A stretch of DNA of 6,808 nucleotides. Source: an uncultured Clostridia bacterium. GTDB lineage: Bacteria > Bacillota > Clostridia > Oscillospirales > QAKW01. The notes beneath the pieces were generated by a model, which saw only the letters and a list, made by a program, of their open reading frames with translations, ran no database searches and was not told the DNA's origin. Positions 5,337-6,808 of this stretch are shown here, piece by piece. Location: contig CALXGU010000082.1 in the NCBI GenBank assembly GCA_944387905.1, positions 1 to 6,808 of the forward strand, read 5' to 3'. Position 1 is the first letter of the stretch. Each line of letters starts with the position of its first letter. The translations under genes and the position numbers were made by a program.

Positions 5337-6381
5337 ATTCAACAGTATAAAATATGAGACGTTTGCAAATCAGGAATATCAGGCCTATAATTGCAAGAAT
5401 AATTATAAAATATACCCAAACCATAGCAGCAGCGCCGCCATAATTAAATGAGTTTTTCACAGTACTATCTATCTGTGCCAAAACCGGATTTGAAGGATCA
5501 GAGAACGTATCGACAATGGTATAGACTATATTAACAAGAATTATCGGCGATACACTCGGAAATGTAATAAGCCAAAATCTTTCCCATGCCGTTGCTCCCT
5601 CAACGTCGCATGCTTCATACAGCGCAGGTGAGATGCTCTGCAAAGCCGCTAAAAACAGAATTATTTGGATACCTGAATCCCACACTACATCAAATATTCT
5701 GTCAGAAACCATTATCATTCCTTTTGTAATTTGTTCAGACAGACCAAGACTGTTCAATACCTCGGTAGCATTCATTGTAGTAAACATTATTCCGTTTGAC
5801 ACATCGCCTTCAAATACAGCTGATGTATCGGACGCACCGTTAAATGCAGTCATTACGACTCCTGTCGTGACAATAACCGGCAGGAAGAAAACCGCTCTGG
5901 CGACTCCTCGGCCTACAAATTTTCTGTTGAGTAGAACTGCTACAAATAAACTGAAAATAAGGATTACGGATACATTGATTGCCAAATCTAAAAAAGTTGC
6001 TCCCAAATTTTTTAGATATGTAGAACCGCCTGTCAAAATGCTTGTATAATTATAAAAATTATTCCATTCTGTTGCATAGTTCTCAAATATTTTTACATCC
6101 GACAAAGAAAAGTTTATTGATTTAATCGCAGGAATAAAGAAAAACATCAGAAAACCTATCAGCCACGGGAGCGTAAACATAAATCCTACAAAGCTCTGCT
6201 TTTTTTCATAAGATATATTTTTAAACTTTTTAGTTTTATTCTTTATTTTTTGCGGCTTTTCCGGTTTTTCTTTTTTAATTTTTATCTTTTTTATCTTTTC
6301 TTTTTTTTCTTCAGCTTGGTTATTTATATCATTGATATTTTCAGAAGGATTTACCGCTTCGTTATTTATAACATCAGCCAT
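5335..6381 (-). CDS. MalF/UgpA-type sugar ABC transporter permease with lysine-rich N-terminal tail
   Basis: A 348-residue inner-membrane permease, partner of the MalG-type protein. Residues 1-60 are hydrophilic and lysine-rich, with repeated KIKK/KEKPEKPQK-like runs, and come before the first helix (about 64-84, with LPWLIGF). Further helices lie at about 130-151, 160-180, 236-250, 278-292 and 320-340. The EAA loop is SPALYEACDVEGATAW (251-266), with Glu256, Ala257 and Gly262; Cys258 takes the place of the second Ala. A loop of about 45 residues (181-225) between helices three and four is larger than in typical 290-300-residue homologues. The ATG overlaps the upstream stop by one base (TGATG). 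GGGAGGTG (6396-6389) stands seven bases before the ATG, inside the upstream gene. The charged tail should be cytoplasmic; its role is unknown. Confidence 0.9.
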   Translation of the reverse strand: MADVINNEAVNPSENINDINNQAEEKKEKIKKIKIKKEKPEKPQKIKNKTKKFKNISYEKKQSFVGFMFTLPWLIGFLMFFFIPAIKSINFSLSDVKIFENYATEWNNFYNYTSILTGGSTYLKNLGATFLDLAINVSVILIFSLFVAVLLNRKFVGRGVARAVFFLPVIVTTGVVMTAFNGASDTSAVFEGDVSNGIMFTTMNATEVLNSLGLSEQITKGMIMVSDRIFDVVWDSGIQIILFLAALQSISPALYEACDVEGATAWERFWLITFPSVSPIILVNIVYTIVDTFSDPSNPVLAQIDSTVKNSFNYGGAAAMVWVYFIIILAIIGLIFLICKRLIFYTVE

Positions 6382-6808
6382 CAGTTAGCACCTCCCACTG
6401 CAGTATACGATCTGGCGGCAATTTCAACACCATTTACTGTTACATTCTCTTGGCCGTAATTCACATATACCTTAGCTCCATTGGAGAATGTTGTTATTCT
6501 GACCGTATCGCTAAAAATTTCATGATCTGCAATACTGCTTACACCAACAGCATCATATACGGATTTCATTCTATCATAAGTCTCGACCATTATATCAAAG
6601 TAATCTTCATAACTGCATGCATAATAATCGGTGAATGACGTGTTTTGAAATTCCGTTGATTCTGAATCCATAAGCTGATAGTATAAGCTGAGTCCTGATT
6701 CGGCGCATTTGAGTTCAAGCTCGGTAACTTCAGATGATAAATTCATCGTTTCTGCAGACATATTTACATATCCGCGAAGAGCTATTTGATAAAACGGAAC
6801 ACTTGTCT
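6381..6808 (-). CDS. C-terminal part of a DUF5696-like protein (partial, runs off the right edge)
   Basis: The frame is open from the window edge to the TGA at 6383-6381, giving about 142 residues of the carboxyl end. The first in-frame Met (6761-6759) is internal: the codons before it read SVPFYQIALRGYVN, without a stop. That segment, with the later NLSSE and the final beta-rich TFSNGAKVYVNYGQENVTV, matches my memory of the ending of DUF5696 proteins. These are large, probably barrel-fold proteins of Firmicutes, often encoded beside sugar ABC permeases and suspected to act on glycans. The final strands ending near NGVEIAARSY resemble the beta-sandwich tail of a glycoside hydrolase. It is the first visible gene of the minus-strand operon and overlaps the MalF-type start by one base. 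The family call is from recall, and the catalytic part is outside the window. Confidence 0.65.
   Translation of the reverse strand, partial: TSVPFYQIALRGYVNMSAETMNLSSEVTELELKCAESGLSLYYQLMDSESTEFQNTSFTDYYACSYEDYFDIMVETYDRMKSVYDAVGVSSIADHEIFSDTVRITTFSNGAKVYVNYGQENVTVNGVEIAARSYTAVGGAN

Noticed and set aside
5633..6049. A 138-codon plus-strand frame opposite the MalF-type permease
   Set aside because: It is antisense to a well-supported permease gene, its translation shows no family signature, and its hydrophilic composition mirrors the permease codons.
6250..6459. A Phe/Tyr-rich plus-strand frame
   Set aside because: It is the complement of the lysine-rich permease tail (AAA/AAG become TTT/CTT) and so looks like a membrane peptide only by strand reversal.
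4313..6808. Reading the transporter unit as a peptide or polyamine importer
   Set aside because: The spacing after the EAA loops, the MalG-type carboxyl end and the DUF5696-like neighbour fit the carbohydrate type-I permease group better; the exact substrate stays open.

Overview
The window is a visibly AT-rich stretch of bacterial DNA. The Shine-Dalgarno sequences, the oligopeptide-free MalF/MalG-type sugar permeases, a P-loop protein resembling the Firmicutes PRK06851 family and a DUF5696-like protein end all point to a low-GC Firmicute. A gut- or rumen-type Clostridium relative is most likely (inference; there is no marker gene to place it more exactly). TGA and TAA behave as ordinary stops. 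No mobile element, CRISPR array, tRNA or rRNA is visible.

Layout: (1) Positions 1-89 hold the tail of an upstream plus-strand gene and its intrinsic terminator. (2) Positions 245-1318 carry a single-gene unit: a duplicated P-loop protein whose second P-loop has lost its nucleotide-binding residues. It is closed by a terminator at 1341-1372. (3) A strong extended -10 promoter (1405-1433), overlapped by a 9-bp perfect inverted repeat, starts a tight plus-strand operon: GT2 glycosyltransferase (1482-2507), PAP2-type membrane phosphatase (2507-3169, one-base TAATG overlap) and membrane-anchored glycerophosphodiester phosphodiesterase (3226-4041). A 10-bp hairpin without a U-tract lies between the last two genes. 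(4) A convergent gap (4042-4312) ends in a 15-bp hairpin with T-runs on both strands, which serves both sides. (5) On the minus strand, read from the right edge, come the 3' end of a DUF5696-like gene (6808-6381), a MalF-type permease (6381-5335) and a MalG-type permease (5320-4313). All three are translationally coupled.

Functionally, the plus-strand trio looks like a small envelope-lipid or glycolipid/glycerophosphate pathway: sugar transfer, lipid-phosphate hydrolysis and glycerophosphodiester cleavage. The minus-strand unit is the permease part of a carbohydrate ABC importer coupled to a probable glycan-related protein. Its solute-binding protein and ATPase are not in the window. I see no clear case of a wholly new system. 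The best leads are the half-dead duplicated ATPase, the GT2-PAP2-GDPD operon with its operator-like dyad, and the DUF5696/permease unit with its lysine-rich permease tail.
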